Positions 19,401 to 31,473 of a DNA stretch of 64,000 nt are shown here, piece by piece. The stretch is from Pseudomonadota bacterium. GTDB taxonomy: Bacteria > Pseudomonadota > Gammaproteobacteria > Steroidobacterales > JBCBZW01. The notes beneath the pieces are model-generated. The model was not told the origin of the DNA. It saw nothing but the letters and a program-made list of their open reading frames with translations, and made no database searches. The translations under genes and the position numbers were made by a program. Each line of letters starts with the position of its first letter. Positions within the stretch are counted from its first letter, which is position 1. The stretch spans positions 1 to 64,000 of the forward strand of contig JBCBZW010000014.1 in NCBI GenBank assembly GCA_039815145.1, read 5' to 3'.

Positions 19401-20414
19401 CGGCAGGAATACCAGTACGTCGCCGCGACGCCCGTCGGGATCCGCCGCCACCAGCTCGAGCCCCTGCAACAAGGCGGTCCCATCGCTGTCGGGTCGTTCG
19501 GCGTTGTCGCGCTTAGGGCGGCCCTTGCCTTCGCCACGAGACGCGGGCGCACTGCCCTCCTCCTCATCGTCCTCCTCGGGCGACGGCTCGAGGTAGCTCA
19601 CGCGCACGGGGTAGCCGCGACCGGACACCTCCACCACCGGCGCGTCATCGAAGTGCTTGGAGAAGCGCTCGGGGTCGATCGTCGCGCTGGTGACGATGAT
19701 CTTGAGATCCGGTCGCTGGGGCAGCAAACGTTTCAAATAGCCGAGGAGAAAATCGATGTTGAGGCTACGCTCGTGGGCCTCGTCGATGATCAGCGTGTCG
19801 TAGGCGAGCAGTTGGGGGTCACTGCGCAATTCGTTCAGCAACACCCCGTCCGTCATCAACTTGATCAGCGAAGTGGGGCTGGTCTCATCGGTGAAGCGCA
19901 CCTTGTAGCCCACCACCTTCGGGTCAGTCTCCGCACCGATGCGCTTGGCCAGGGAACGCGCGGCGAGGCGCCGCGGCTGCGTGTGCCCGATGGTGCCCGC
20001 GACGCCACGGCCGGCGGCCAGGCACAGCTTGGGCAACTGGGTGCTCTTACCGGAACCGGTCTCCCCGCACACCACCACCACCTGGTGTTCGGCCAGGGCC
20101 TGCTCGATGTCCTGGCGGCGGCGCGAGATGGGCAGCTCTTGGGGGAAGGCGATGTGCGGGCGCGCCTGGGCGCGTCGCTTGCGCAGGGCCGATGAGCGAC
20201 TGATCGCCTCGATCACCTCCCCCATGCCGCGATCCACGGGCTGCGCCTTGCGCGCTCGCTTGAGCAGACGCTGCACGCGTGTGCGAAGGCGCCCCGCGTC
20301 GGCCAACATGCAGTGTTCCAGCATGCCGCGCAGGCGTTCCAGCTGCGCCGCTGGATCCGGCGCCTGCTCGGCGGGCGAGGCGCTGCCGGGGGCCGGCGCT
20401 TCCTCACTCGACAT
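16401..20414 (-). CDS. hrpA: ATP-dependent RNA helicase HrpA (DEAH box)
   Basis: A 1337-residue DEAH-box helicase of normal HrpA length. The Walker A motif GETGSGKSTQLPKLCLAAG is at about residues 98-116. DEAHERSLNIDFLLGYLK is motif II, SATIDPERFS is motif III, and QRKGRCGRIAPGFCVRLY is motif VI. The helicase-associated and OB-fold regions and the DUF3418 C-terminal half follow. HrpA acts on stalled or colliding ribosomes and structured mRNA. The upstream frame extension overlaps the sensor kinase gene and is not typical; ATG 20414, overlapping that gene by 11 bp, gives the expected N-terminus. Confidence 0.96.
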   Translation of the reverse strand: MSSEEAPAPGSASPAEQAPDPAAQLERLRGMLEHCMLADAGRLRTRVQRLLKRARKAQPVDRGMGEVIEAISRSSALRKRRAQARPHIAFPQELPISRRRQDIEQALAEHQVVVVCGETGSGKSTQLPKLCLAAGRGVAGTIGHTQPRRLAARSLAKRIGAETDPKVVGYKVRFTDETSPTSLIKLMTDGVLLNELRSDPQLLAYDTLIIDEAHERSLNIDFLLGYLKRLLPQRPDLKIIVTSATIDPERFSKHFDDAPVVEVSGRGYPVRVSYLEPSPEEDDEEEGSAPASRGEGKGRPKRDNAERPDSDGTALLQGLELVAADPDGRRGDVLVFLPGERQIREAALLLSRHLPKRQVLPLYARLSAAEQDKVFSGAGNGRIVLATNVAETSLTVPGITAVIDGGLARVSRYSHRAKIQRLPIERVSQASAEQRKGRCGRIAPGFCVRLYTEADFGKRRQFTEPEIARTNLASVILRMALLGLGDIEQFPFVEPPDRRLINDGYRLLQILQAVDEDRNITPLGRQMAEIPVDPRLARVLLAGADHDSLAELLIICSGLAIADPRERPAEKARSADIQHAKFAVDGSDFLTFLKIWEAYQVRLRSDGRKAVRRWCKKRFLNAARMQEWEELHRQLTDVLKAMPGVSVNEMPATPRRIHIPLLRGFIDMIGQRVEKHTYQGARSLQFRIFPGSGLHGRAPRWIMAAAIIDTSRPYAMTVARIRRGWMESAGEHLLKRSYFDAHWNEVKGRVDAYEQATLFGLLVYTKRRVPYTDLAPDESRAIFIQDALLHDKVQTDGEFSAQNKALRDELERLENKLRSREILASEGQLFAFYDERVPAGIASNRAFERWRQEVEGESPGLLVMAEEDARRPGAPEASTDDYPDTLLLDGNELPITYRFDREDPADGATLTIPVALLSHLTQGILDRLVPAWLEPLLVQLVRALPKATRKRLPPAPDTARWLREQVVADMRPVPEAFAAAIEKVYQVAVDQGVWDRGQLEPWCLARALVVDGEGVALGASRNVNDLQARLAHLAERVSAGHDFSRQGLTTFDVDELPESMRLQQGPVEVTAYPALVDEGKTVALELLAEKGQAKRATRDGLVRLFMLALPQQVQLLRKDFTRDQRRILMAQGLGSLDAMAADLAFVVFRDAFAFALQRPIRTREAFEAALDRGRSEVLALAERRQAMMGRVLERYSAVRSRLAQAHPSAAEAVSDIRNQLEVLLAPGFVRHTAEPWLGEIPRYLEAMRIRLEKLAEAPARDDEPRELVRGYWLRYLRVAPSQAQALASKPELTLFRWQVEELRVSLFAQPLGTRVPVSPKRLDKQWGKVQAEQQRSS

Positions 20415-21774
20415 CGAACACCGCCTCCACCTGGGCGCCGCCGAGGGCCTCGGAGCGGTTGATACGCAGCTGCCCCCCGTACAGATTGACGATCTCACGC
20501 ACGATGTTGAGGCCGATGCCGTGGCCGGCCACGCGCTCGTCCGCGCGCACGCCCCGCTCCGTGAGTTGCTCGGCCTGCGCTGGGTCGATACCCGGCCCAT
20601 CGTCCTCCACCCGCAGCACCACGCCGGGGCGACGCCGCTGAGCGCCGACCGGGATGATCTCCACCTCCAGGGTTACGCGCCGCTCACACCACTTGCAGGC
20701 GTTATCCAGCAGGTTACCCAACACCTCCATAAGGTCCCCTTCGTCACCGAAGAAAACCGCCTCCGCGGGCACGGTGCAGACCAGCGCCACGTGCTTGGAG
20801 GCGTAGACCTTGCCGAGCGAGCGCTGCAGGCGCTGTGCCACAGGCGCCACCTCGATGGGTTTCGCGCCGAGGGACGCCGCCCCCCAGGCGGCCGCCCGCT
20901 GCAGCTGGTAGCCCACCATCTGTTGCATGTGATCGAGCTGCTCTTCCATCACCTGAGGCGTCGCCTCGTCGTTGGCCACCGCGTTTCGCATCACTGCCAG
21001 GGGCGTTTTCAGGCTGTGGGCGAGATTGCCGAGCGTGTCCCGGTAACGGGCGAGGCGCTCGCGCTCGCCGGCGATCAAGGCGTTCAGATTCGCCGTGACG
21101 CCCTGCAGTTCGCGCGGGTAATCCTGCCCTAGTTCGCTGGAGCGGCCCTGCTCGATGCGGGCGATCTCCTCCTGCACACGCCGCAGGGGCCGTAAGAGCA
21201 GGCGCAGGGCGACTGCCTGCCCCACCAGCAACACCACCATCAGCAGGGCGAACCAGCCGAACAGCGCACGCCGAAATCCGTCCACCTCGTGGCGATAAGG
21301 CTCCAGGTGCTCGGCCGCCGTGAAGACGAACGCGGTCTCCAGATCATCGGCGAACTCCCACACCACCCCCAGACTCAGGGCGAACACCTCCACCCCATCC
21401 ACCGTCTCCGTGCGCGCGAAGCGCCGCGCACCGGCGGCGAGCGGCTCGACGCCCTGCTGCAGACCACTGCCGATGGCGGAGGGGGATCGCCACAGGGCCT
21501 CGCCGGCGCGGTCGGAGATCTGCCCGTAGAGCCCCGAGCCCGGCGTCTCGAAGCGCGCCTCCGGCAGGGCATCGGCGATCAGCAAGGACGGTGGCTCGGT
21601 GGCGGTGGGCTCAGCAGCGGCCAGCAGCACGATGAGCTGCACATCGAGGCGATCGCGAATCGCCTCCTCGGCACTGGCGCGAAAGGCGCTGTCCAGCAGC
21701 ACGATGGTGATACCGAGGAAAACCGTAAGCAGCAGGCTGACGGCCAGGAGCAGCCGTCCGCTGAGCGATCCCAT
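20404..21774 (-). CDS. PhoQ-like sensor histidine kinase
   Basis: A 456-residue inner-membrane kinase. TM1 lies at about residues 7-27 and a periplasmic sensor of roughly 140 residues follows. TM2 (about 170-192) leads into a HAMP-like linker, an H-box (LGNLAHSLKTPLAVMRNAV, phosphorylated His), an N-box (EVLGNLLDNACKW) and G-boxes (VEDDGPGIDPAQ, GHGIGLNIVREIV). The Asn/Ser context around the H-box and the genetic pairing with an OmpR-type regulator resemble PhoQ. The signal sensed cannot be read from the sequence. The gene starts where the regulator gene stops, so the two are co-translated. Confidence 0.9.
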   Translation of the reverse strand: MGSLSGRLLLAVSLLLTVFLGITIVLLDSAFRASAEEAIRDRLDVQLIVLLAAAEPTATEPPSLLIADALPEARFETPGSGLYGQISDRAGEALWRSPSAIGSGLQQGVEPLAAGARRFARTETVDGVEVFALSLGVVWEFADDLETAFVFTAAEHLEPYRHEVDGFRRALFGWFALLMVVLLVGQAVALRLLLRPLRRVQEEIARIEQGRSSELGQDYPRELQGVTANLNALIAGERERLARYRDTLGNLAHSLKTPLAVMRNAVANDEATPQVMEEQLDHMQQMVGYQLQRAAAWGAASLGAKPIEVAPVAQRLQRSLGKVYASKHVALVCTVPAEAVFFGDEGDLMEVLGNLLDNACKWCERRVTLEVEIIPVGAQRRRPGVVLRVEDDGPGIDPAQAEQLTERGVRADERVAGHGIGLNIVREIVNLYGGQLRINRSEALGGAQVEAVFDVE

Positions 21775-22458
21775 TCAGCCGCTGTCGACCTCGAGGGCGA
21801 AGCGGTAACCCCGCCCACGCAAGGTCTCGATGGGCTTTAGGGCGTTGTCCGGATCCAGCTTCTTGCGCAAGCGCCCGACGAACACCTCGATGACGTTGGA
21901 GTCCCGCTCGAAGTCCTGGTCGTAGAGGCTCTCGGTGAGCTCGGTCTTGGAGACCACCTTGCCCGCGGCCAGCATCAGATGCTCGAGCACGCGGTACTCG
22001 TAGGAGGTGAGCTCCACCGGCGCCGCCTCGAGGGTGACCTGCTGGCTGCGCGTGTCGAGGGCGATCGGGCCAGCGGTGAGCACGGGATTGGCGAAGCCGG
22101 CGGAGCGGCGCAGGAGCGCTTGAATGCGCGCCAGCACTTCCTCCGGTTGGAAGGGTTTGGTGACGTAGTCGTCGGCGCCGGCCTCGAGGCCCGCCACCTT
22201 CTCCTGCCAGCGGTCGCGCGCGGTAAGGATGAGGATGGGGAAGGACTTGCCGTCCGCACGCAGGGAAGAGATCACCTCCATCCCGGAGAGCTTCGGCAGC
22301 CCGAGATCCACGATGGCCGCGTCCACGGGATACTCACGGCCGAGGTACAAGCCCTCCTCGCCGTCCGCGGCCGCATCGACCACGAAGCCGGCGGCGCGGA
22401 ACTGATCGCTCAGGGAGCTGAGCAGGGTCGGTTCGTCTTCAACGATGAGTAAGCGCAT
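21775..22458 (-). CDS. PhoP-like OmpR-family response regulator
   Basis: A 227-residue two-domain regulator. The receiver has the acidic pair (VEDEP), the phospho-acceptor Asp in VDLGLPKLSGME, a Thr in ILTARD and the Lys in VTKPF. The winged-helix DNA-binding domain follows (LTSYEYRVLEHLMLAAGKVVSK, VIEVFVGRLRKKLDP, ETLRGRGYRFA). It sits directly ahead of its kinase and behind a PepSY protein, a layout often seen for PhoP/PhoQ-like systems. Confidence 0.93.
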   Translation of the reverse strand: MRLLIVEDEPTLLSSLSDQFRAAGFVVDAAADGEEGLYLGREYPVDAAIVDLGLPKLSGMEVISSLRADGKSFPILILTARDRWQEKVAGLEAGADDYVTKPFQPEEVLARIQALLRRSAGFANPVLTAGPIALDTRSQQVTLEAAPVELTSYEYRVLEHLMLAAGKVVSKTELTESLYDQDFERDSNVIEVFVGRLRKKLDPDNALKPIETLRGRGYRFALEVDSG

Positions 22459-22500
22459 CAGCGTGGTCTCTCAGGGCGGGCGCTCGCGCCGCGCCCGCCG

Positions 22501-22890
22501 TCATCGGATACGGCCGGTGCGACCGTCCACGCGGATGGTGCGCACATGTCCGTCCTTTGACAGGAGCTTGACGTAGTGGGTGGGTCGCCCGTCTTGGGCG
22601 TAGCGCGTCTCGGCGCGAATCACCCGGCCCTGGTAGCGAGCACGGACCTTCGCCACCGCGTCGTCCAGGGAAACCCGCGGGCGCTCGCTCTGCGCCAGGC
22701 GCAGGGGAGCACGATCACCGGTGGCCGCGACGTGAGCGATCGCCGAAGGATTGGCGTCGAGCGTTATCGGGGCCGCATGGTGGGTGGTCAGCGCGTGGGC
22801 TGGGCTCGCCAGCACTCCGGCAAACACCAGGCACAACGCGACGACCATCGCGCCCGGGCGGGCGAGAGTTGGCGCTGCGTTTGTCTTCAT
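22501..22890 (-). CDS. Small exported PepSY-domain protein
   Basis: A 129-residue protein with a Sec signal peptide (GAMVVALCLVFAGVLASPAHA). Its C-terminal PepSY domain covers about 65 residues (SLDDAVAKVRARYQGRVIRAETR through HVRTIRVDGRTGRIR). PepSY domains are often inhibitory or regulatory modules in the periplasm. It is followed after 42 bp by the response regulator and kinase genes on the same strand, so it may be an accessory or target of that two-component system (inference). MKTNAA at 22890 was preferred over the ATG 9 bp upstream. Confidence 0.78.
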   Translation of the reverse strand: MKTNAAPTLARPGAMVVALCLVFAGVLASPAHALTTHHAAPITLDANPSAIAHVAATGDRAPLRLAQSERPRVSLDDAVAKVRARYQGRVIRAETRYAQDGRPTHYVKLLSKDGHVRTIRVDGRTGRIR

Positions 22891-22991
22891 GCCTGTCATT
22901 ATGCGCGAAGTCCTCTTGCGATGGATGATTCGGGGTGGTCTCCGAACGATAAGAAGTGTGGGAGAACCACCCCATCAGCGTATCCCCGGTC

Positions 22992-23543
22992 TTACCCGAC
23001 GGGGGTCACGGACACCCGCAGGGCGATGCGATCACCCGGATGGTTCTGGGTGCGCGTCTGGTAGGTACGACCGTTGTAGCGATAGGTCACGTCGTATCCC
23101 TCCACACGCTCCTCGTAGCGAACCTCGCTCACCGTCTCACAGCGACGCACCTCTTCGCTGTAACCCCGGTCGCGATCTCGATTGTTACGCGCCACGTCGT
23201 TGGCGATCGTCGCGCCCAGCAGGCCGCCGACCACCGTCGCCGCCGTGTTACCCCGACCGCTACCGAACTGGTTGCCGACCAGGCCACCGATCACACCACC
23301 GGCGAGGGTAGCGGCCGGCGCGCCGCGCCGACGCGGCTGGTGATGCACCACCTCGGTCCAGCAATCCTGCACCGGGTATTCCACGGCCACCTCTCGCACG
23401 ATCGGCCGCACATCCACCACCCGGGCGTACTCCAGGTTGCGACCGTTTCCGATCCGATCGCCTGCGAAGGCGGCGGGGGTCAGCAGCATGGTGGCGAGCA
23501 GGCCGGCCGTCAGGGTGGCGATTCCGGCGGGAGATGCGTTCAT
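22992..23543 (-). CDS. Glycine-zipper 2TM-domain surface protein
   Basis: A 183-residue exported protein. The signal peptide (LTAGLLATMLLTPAAFAGD) is followed by a short acidic region and then a glycine zipper of about 40 residues (GGVIGGLVGNQ, VVGGLLGATIAND), as in the Rickettsia 17-kDa antigen family. A C-terminal beta-rich tail (VRYEERVEGYDVTYRYNGRTY) completes it. Proteins of this type sit in the cell envelope, but their role is poorly defined. ATG 23543 follows a GTGGAGGAC site and begins a clean signal peptide. Confidence 0.8.
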   Translation of the reverse strand: MNASPAGIATLTAGLLATMLLTPAAFAGDRIGNGRNLEYARVVDVRPIVREVAVEYPVQDCWTEVVHHQPRRRGAPAATLAGGVIGGLVGNQFGSGRGNTAATVVGGLLGATIANDVARNNRDRDRGYSEEVRRCETVSEVRYEERVEGYDVTYRYNGRTYQTRTQNHPGDRIALRVSVTPVG

Positions 23544-23664
23544 TGTTCGAGTCCTCCACTCAGGGGTTAGGGCGCCGACCACTGCGACGCTGGAGTGAAG
23601 GTTACGAGGGCCTCGCTGAATCGATCCTGAATAGGCGACTTCCCCGTCGAGCAAACATTTGTGC

Positions 23665-24507
23665 CTAGCCGAGGCGCTCCTTGGCCTCGTCCCAGAGCGC
23701 GTCCATGGTGGCGAGATCGACTTCCTCGAGGCGCTGCCCGCGGGCGGCGAGCACCCCCTCGATGTAGCCGAAGCGACGCACGAACTTCGCGTTGCTGCGG
23801 TGCAGCGCATCCTCCGGGTCGACCCTCAGATGCCGGGCCAGGTTGGCGAGCACGAAGAGCACGTCCCCCAGCTCGTCCGCGGTGCGCTCGCGGGCTGCGT
23901 CGGCCTCCGCCGGATCCCCCGCACCGGCCATTTCTTCGCGCAGTTCGCCAAGCTCCTCCTCGAGCTTGGCCAGCACCTGGCTGACCTCGGGCCAATCGAA
24001 GCCCACGGTGGCGGCCCGCTTGGTCAGCTTGGCCGCCCGCTTGAGCGCGGGCAGCCCCCGCGGCACGTCGCCGAGCAGGCCACCCTCGCGGGCCTTCGCC
24101 GCCCGCTCCGCCTTCTTGTGCTCCTCCCACGCGCCGACCACGGCCTCGGCCCCACCCGTCAGGCCGCCCTGCGGATCGAACACATGGGGGTGGCGCCGGA
24201 TCATTTTGGCCACGATGCCTGCTACCACGTCATCGAAGGTGAAGGCGCCGGCCTCCTTGGCCATCTGCGCGTGGAAGACCACCTGGAACAGGAGGTCGCC
24301 AAGCTCGTCGCAGAGGTCCTCGAGGTGCTCCCGCTCGATGGCGTCCGCCACCTCGTAGGCCTCTTCGATCGTGTACGGCGCGATCGTGGCGAAGGACTGC
24401 TGCACGTCCCAGGGGCAACCGCCCTCCGGGTTACGCAGCTGCGCCATTACTTCGAGTAGCTTCTCAACTTTAATCTTCAGATCCTTGTATTTTCTCGCTA
24501 AGCCCAA
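23665..24507 (-). CDS. mazG: Nucleoside triphosphate pyrophosphohydrolase MazG
   Basis: A 280-residue, two-domain MazG that hydrolyses (d)NTPs to monophosphate and pyrophosphate. The N-terminal half has LRNPEGGCPWDVQQ and EEAYEVADAIE with DELGDLLFQVVFHA, a metal-binding ExxE...ExxD pair. The second half repeats it (EEELGELREEMAG, DELGDVLFVLANLARH). The frame starts with TTG at 24507, overlapping the 3' end of the Nudix gene by 38 bp. The true start is uncertain, because the canonical domain begins around residue 14. Confidence 0.93.
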   Translation of the reverse strand: MGLARKYKDLKIKVEKLLEVMAQLRNPEGGCPWDVQQSFATIAPYTIEEAYEVADAIEREHLEDLCDELGDLLFQVVFHAQMAKEAGAFTFDDVVAGIVAKMIRRHPHVFDPQGGLTGGAEAVVGAWEEHKKAERAAKAREGGLLGDVPRGLPALKRAAKLTKRAATVGFDWPEVSQVLAKLEEELGELREEMAGAGDPAEADAARERTADELGDVLFVLANLARHLRVDPEDALHRSNAKFVRRFGYIEGVLAARGQRLEEVDLATMDALWDEAKERLG

Positions 24508-25129
24508 CGATGATTCCCGCTGTAGCCCCCCAGATTAGCCGCCCGTCGTAGTCGATTTCATAGAACTCCACGCGCTCGCCGAAGAACTCGCGGGAGGCCA
24601 CCCGATGGTTGGTGGGGTCGATCAGATAGCTCAGGGGCACCTCGAAGGCGGACGCCACCTCCGTCGCATCCAACGCCAGGGCGTCGTAGGGCCGCACGCG
24701 CCCGACCACGGGAACGATGGAAAAGCCCGTGCCGGTGACGTAGGTGTCCAGGTAGCCGATCACCTGCACCTCGGTCGGGGCGATCCCCACCTCCTCCTCG
24801 GTCTCGCGCAGGGCCGCCTCGCGCGGGCCCGCGTCGTGCGGCTCGAGGCGACCGCCGGGGAAGGACACCTGGCCGGCGTGGTGCTTGAGGGCCTCGCTGC
24901 GTTCGGTCAGCAGCACCGTGGTGCCGGTGTCGCGCTCCACCAGGGGGACGAGCACGGCGGACTGGCGCAGGCGCCCCGCCTCACCGATCCGCCGTCGCAG
25001 CAGCGCGGCCCCAGAGCGGGCGGGTAAGCGAAAGCGCTCCGGCGTGAGTTCCGGGCCGGTGCCGCGCAAGCGCACTCCGAGCTGCGCGAGCAGGGGATCT
25101 GCCGGTGCTTTTCGCGGTCCGTCGTTCAC
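24470..25129 (-). CDS. Nudix hydrolase, CoA pyrophosphatase type
   Basis: A 219-residue hydrolase. The Nudix box GGRLEPHDAGPREAALRETEEEVGI is complete, with its Glu metal ligands. The upstream sequence SAVLVPLVERDTGTTVLLTERSE, with LKHHAGQVSFPGG, matches the CoA/acyl-CoA pyrophosphatase (YeaB/NudL) subgroup. It starts with GTG at 25129. The longer frame upstream would run into the divergent purB gene and has no family similarity. It is followed by mazG in an overlapping arrangement, so two housecleaning pyrophosphatases are co-expressed. Confidence 0.88.
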   Translation of the reverse strand: MNDGPRKAPADPLLAQLGVRLRGTGPELTPERFRLPARSGAALLRRRIGEAGRLRQSAVLVPLVERDTGTTVLLTERSEALKHHAGQVSFPGGRLEPHDAGPREAALRETEEEVGIAPTEVQVIGYLDTYVTGTGFSIVPVVGRVRPYDALALDATEVASAFEVPLSYLIDPTNHRVASREFFGERVEFYEIDYDGRLIWGATAGIIVGLSEKIQGSED

Positions 25130-25270
25130 GTTGCGCGGTCTTGCTCCGCACGCGACTTCGCAGCGTCGACGGTCATCAGAACTCCTCTTCACACGGGGCG
25201 GTCGGCCTGCGCCGGCCGCGGCGGCGACGCCGCCTTTGCGATATAGTGCGCCATCATCCCAGGCAGGTAA

Positions 25271-26689
<1,419 letters not shown>

Positions 26690-26706
26690 GCCGGCACCCG
26701 CTCAAG

Positions 26707-27864
26707 GTGAAGATCATCGTTGGCATGTCCGGCGGCGTCGACTCGGCGGTCGCGGCCCTGCGCCTGCGCGAGCAGGGGCACGAGGTGCAGGCCCTGCACA
26801 TGACCAACTGGAACGGCGACGACGACGCCTACTGCACCAACGCGCAAGACCTGCAGTCGGCCGCCGCCTGTTGCCGCGAGCTGGGGATTCCCCTGCACAA
26901 GGTCAACTTCGCCGATCAATACCGCGAGTCGGTGTTCGCCTACTTCCTCGAGGAGTACCGGCGCGGACGCACCCCCAACCCCGACGTGCTGTGCAACCGG
27001 GAGATCAAGTTCGGCGTGTTCCTGCGCTACGCGCAACGCCTCGGCGGCGAGGCGATCGCCACCGGCCACTACGCCCGCGTCTGCCATACGCCCGCCGGTC
27101 CCGAGCTGCACAAGGGCGTCGATCCCAATAAGGATCAGAGCTACTTCCTGCACGCCATCAGTGCCCGCGCCCTCGGCCAGACCCACTTCCCCCTGGGCGA
27201 GCTGCACAAGGACGAGGTACGCGAGCGGGCGCGGCAAGCCGGTCTCGCCAACCACGATCGTCGCGACAGTACGGGCATCTGCTTCATCGGCGAGCGGCCC
27301 TTTCGCGAGTTCCTCGCCCAGTACATCCCGGCTCAGCCAGGCCCCATGTGCACCCCCGCCGGCGAGGTGGTGGGAGAACACCAGGGGCTGATGTTCTACA
27401 CCCTGGGCCAGCGCCGAGGCCTTCGCCTCGGCGGCCGTGCTGACGGCAAGGATGCGCCCTGGTATGTGGTGAACAAGGACGTGGCGGGGAATCGCTTGAT
27501 CGTGACCCAGGGCGATGATGATCAGCTCCTGAGCGATCGCCTGTGGGCCGACGCCCCCCACTGGATCGGTGGCGAGGCGCCGGCCCTTCCGACCAAGTTG
27601 CAGGCGCGCGTGCGCTACCGCCAGGCCCCACAGGACTGTGAGGTGCTGGAGAGCGCCGACCACCACGGCATGCTCGAGGTGCGCTTCGCCCAACCCCAAC
27701 GCGCCGTGACGCCAGGCCAATTCGCAGTGTTCTACGACGGCACCCACTGCCTCGGCGGGGCGACGATCCACCGCGAGCACCGCATCCTCGGCGAGGCCAG
27801 TGCCAAGGACGCGCACGATGCAAGGGCACCGGTACCCGACAGCGCCCCGGTCGACTTTATATAA
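26707..27864 (+). CDS. mnmA: tRNA-specific 2-thiouridylase MnmA
   Basis: A 385-residue enzyme that thiolates U34 of tRNA-Lys, -Glu and -Gln. The PP-loop GMSGGVDSAVAALRL lies at the very N-terminus. The first catalytic Cys is in PNPDVLCNREIKFG, with ATGHYARV after it, and the second is in DSTGICFIGERPF. The C-terminal beta-barrel domain is intact. GTG at 26707 is the only start giving a normal N-terminus; the same frame stays open through purB but that part is not coding. It is probably co-transcribed with purB. Confidence 0.95.
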   Translation: MKIIVGMSGGVDSAVAALRLREQGHEVQALHMTNWNGDDDAYCTNAQDLQSAAACCRELGIPLHKVNFADQYRESVFAYFLEEYRRGRTPNPDVLCNREIKFGVFLRYAQRLGGEAIATGHYARVCHTPAGPELHKGVDPNKDQSYFLHAISARALGQTHFPLGELHKDEVRERARQAGLANHDRRDSTGICFIGERPFREFLAQYIPAQPGPMCTPAGEVVGEHQGLMFYTLGQRRGLRLGGRADGKDAPWYVVNKDVAGNRLIVTQGDDDQLLSDRLWADAPHWIGGEAPALPTKLQARVRYRQAPQDCEVLESADHHGMLEVRFAQPQRAVTPGQFAVFYDGTHCLGGATIHREHRILGEASAKDAHDARAPVPDSAPVDFI

Positions 27865-27915
27865 TTCCTGACGAGCCGAGGCTGAGGCTGAGGTCCCCGC
27901 AGCACTGGAGACGGC

Positions 27916-30585
<2,670 letters not shown>

Positions 30586-30639
30586 CCCCTGCGGGCCCCA
30601 ACAGAAAGAACAACGTCCTGCTTCCATCGGAGTGAATCC

Positions 30640-31464
30640 ATGTCCAGAACACTGAGCGGCAAGACCGTCTTCATCACCGGCGCCAGCCGAGGCATCGGCC
30701 ACGCCATCGCCTTGCGCGCTGCTCGCGACGGCGCCAACGTGGTGGTGGCGGCGAAGACGGACGAGAAGCACCCCACGCTCCCGGGGACTATCCACACCGC
30801 GGCCCGCGATGTGGAGTCCGCCGGCGGCAAGGCCCTGGCCGTCAAGATGGACATCCGCTTCGAAGATCAGATCGAGGCGGCGGTGGCGCAAGCGGTCGAC
30901 GCCGTCGGCGGCATCGATGTGCTTATCAACAATGCGGGTGCGATCAGCCTCAGCCGTGCGCTCGAGACGGAGATGAAGCGCTTCGATCTCATGTTCGATA
31001 TCAACGTGCGCGGCGTGTTCGCCATGTCTCGCGCCTGCTTGGAGAGCCTGGGGCGCTCGGAGAACCCGCACATCCTCAACATCTCACCACCGATCAGCAT
31101 GGAGCCGAAGTGGTTCAAGGATCACACGGCCTACACGGTCTCGAAGTACGCGATGAGCATGGTCGCCATGGGCCTCGCCGCCGAGTGCGCGTCACCTCGC
31201 ATCGGGGTCAACGCCCTGTGGCCGCGCACGGCGATCGCCACCTCCGCCCTGATCATGGCCAACGGGCCCGTCGACCATAAGCACACGCGCAAGGCCAGCA
31301 TCATGGCCGACGCGGTGCACGCCGTGGTGACCCGGGAGGCGAGCAGTTGCACGGGGAACTTCTACACGGACGAGCAGGTGCTGCGCCAGGAAGGAGTGGA
31401 TGACCTTCGCGACTACGCAGTAGAGCCCGGCGAGCCGCTCATCAACGACCTGTTTATCAATTGA
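30640..31464 (+). CDS. Short-chain dehydrogenase/reductase (HSDL2-like)
   Basis: A 274-residue NAD(P)-dependent oxidoreductase. The cofactor motif TGASRGIG is at about residues 13-20 and NNAG at about 97-100. The active site includes Ser in LNISPPISM and the YTVSK catalytic Tyr/Lys, with ALWPRTAIATSA after it. The sequence layout (AAKTDEKHPTLPGTIHTAARDVE) is typical of the hydroxysteroid-dehydrogenase-like 2 group, whose bacterial substrate is not known. A GGAG ribosome-binding site precedes ATG 30640. It may be co-transcribed with acnA. Confidence 0.87.
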   Translation: MSRTLSGKTVFITGASRGIGHAIALRAARDGANVVVAAKTDEKHPTLPGTIHTAARDVESAGGKALAVKMDIRFEDQIEAAVAQAVDAVGGIDVLINNAGAISLSRALETEMKRFDLMFDINVRGVFAMSRACLESLGRSENPHILNISPPISMEPKWFKDHTAYTVSKYAMSMVAMGLAAECASPRIGVNALWPRTAIATSALIMANGPVDHKHTRKASIMADAVHAVVTREASSCTGNFYTDEQVLRQEGVDDLRDYAVEPGEPLINDLFIN

Positions 31465-31473
31465 CCCGCAGCG

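Noticed and set aside
18387-20195. 602-codon open frame antisense to hrpA
   Set aside because: A shadow of the HrpA frame with no domain signature.
20415-20600. N-terminal extension of hrpA
   Set aside because: It lies inside the sensor kinase coding region and has no family similarity.
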